Source of the DNA: Oscillospiraceae bacterium
Lineage (GTDB): Bacteria; Bacillota_A; Clostridia; Oscillospirales; JAAYXM01
Assembly (NCBI GenBank): GCA_017408185.1
Contig: JAFQVE010000501.1
Span: 1 to 6,920 of the forward strand
Direction of reading: 5' to 3'
Length of the DNA: 6,920 nt
Of the stretch, positions 6,651 through 6,920 are shown in pieces. Numbering within the stretch: position 1 is the stretch's first letter; each line of letters begins with the position of its first letter. The position numbers and the translations under genes were made by a program. The notes beneath the pieces are model-generated. The model had not been told where the DNA came from. It saw only the letters and a list, made by a program, of their open reading frames with translations, and made no database searches.

Positions 6651-6920
6651 TTACTTTGAATAAATAACTTTTATTATGTTATTATCATTCTTATCCTTAT
6701 ACATTACATATGCGCGGGCTATTGTTTCGCCGTCTCTCGGCTTTGCAGTCATCTGCCCGTGAGCGTTCTCACCAAGATAGGTTTCGCTTACCTTTGCTTT
6801 TGAAGTTGCGCTTTCTACAGTCGGGTCAGCATTCTTGCCAAAGAGAATACCCGCTTCTACGACTTCATATTCACCCTTGTCATACTCAATCATATATGCA
6901 CCTGCGCTGTCATTCTCATC
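6651..6920 (-). CDS. C-terminal end of a probable secreted or surface modular protein (N-terminus beyond window)
   Basis: The last 89 codons are visible, open to the right edge, ending in TAA at 6651-6653; the visible Met at 6891-6893 is internal because the frame continues upstream of it. The sequence (YEVVEAGILFGKNADPTVES, then HGQMTAKPRDG, ARAYVMYKD, IIKVIYSK) has the alternating beta-strand look of a C-terminal Ig- or fibronectin-like sandwich. The 'aGilfG' and 'aRAYv.Y' strands resemble domains that close large secreted proteins of Clostridia. No catalytic residue is visible and the full protein cannot be named. It lies upstream of the lyase on the same strand, 110 bp away, so it may belong to the same polysaccharide-use locus. 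Confidence 0.75.
   Translation of the reverse strand, partial: DENDSAGAYMIEYDKGEYEVVEAGILFGKNADPTVESATSKAKVSETYLGENAHGQMTAKPRDGETIARAYVMYKDKNDNNIIKVIYSK

Overview
The window reads as part of a Bacillota (Clostridia-type) genome, probably a polysaccharide-degrading anaerobe of gut or similar origin. The grounds are moderate GC, GGGAG ribosome binding, Gram-positive modular secreted proteins with BIg2-type domains, and a C-terminus that appears to enter S-layer homology (SLH) repeats. The taxon is inferred from protein architecture only; no rRNA or other marker is present.

Almost everything (1-6540) is one uninterrupted minus-strand reading frame of 2180 codons that runs off the left edge. It encodes a very large secreted, modular protein built around a heparinase II/III-like polysaccharide lyase. 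In order from the N-terminus it has: a signal peptide; two closely similar beta-sandwich, CBM-like modules alternating with BIg2-like domains; a third, diverged copy of the module; two more Ig-like domains; an alpha-toroid lyase domain carrying a CxxC/CxxC zinc-ribbon-like insertion; the heparinase II/III beta domain with an intact HGH...D...H catalytic/metal signature; an auxiliary beta domain; a He_PIG-type Ig domain; a Gly/Ser/Thr linker; and the residues FTDL at the edge, typical of the start of an SLH domain. The likely job is cleavage of a uronic-acid-containing polysaccharide at the cell surface, with repeated modules reaching or binding the substrate. The substrate cannot be read from the sequence.

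The 110 bp intergenic gap (6541-6650) holds a ribosome binding site and two GC-rich palindromes that are also inverted copies of each other, a REP-doublet-like arrangement. Right of it (6651-6920) is the C-terminal 89 codons of another minus-strand gene, ending in a beta-sandwich domain of the kind that closes large secreted clostridial proteins. The two genes are co-directional, consistent with a locus of extracellular carbohydrate-active proteins. I see no RNA genes, insertion sequences, CRISPR arrays or credible plus-strand genes.
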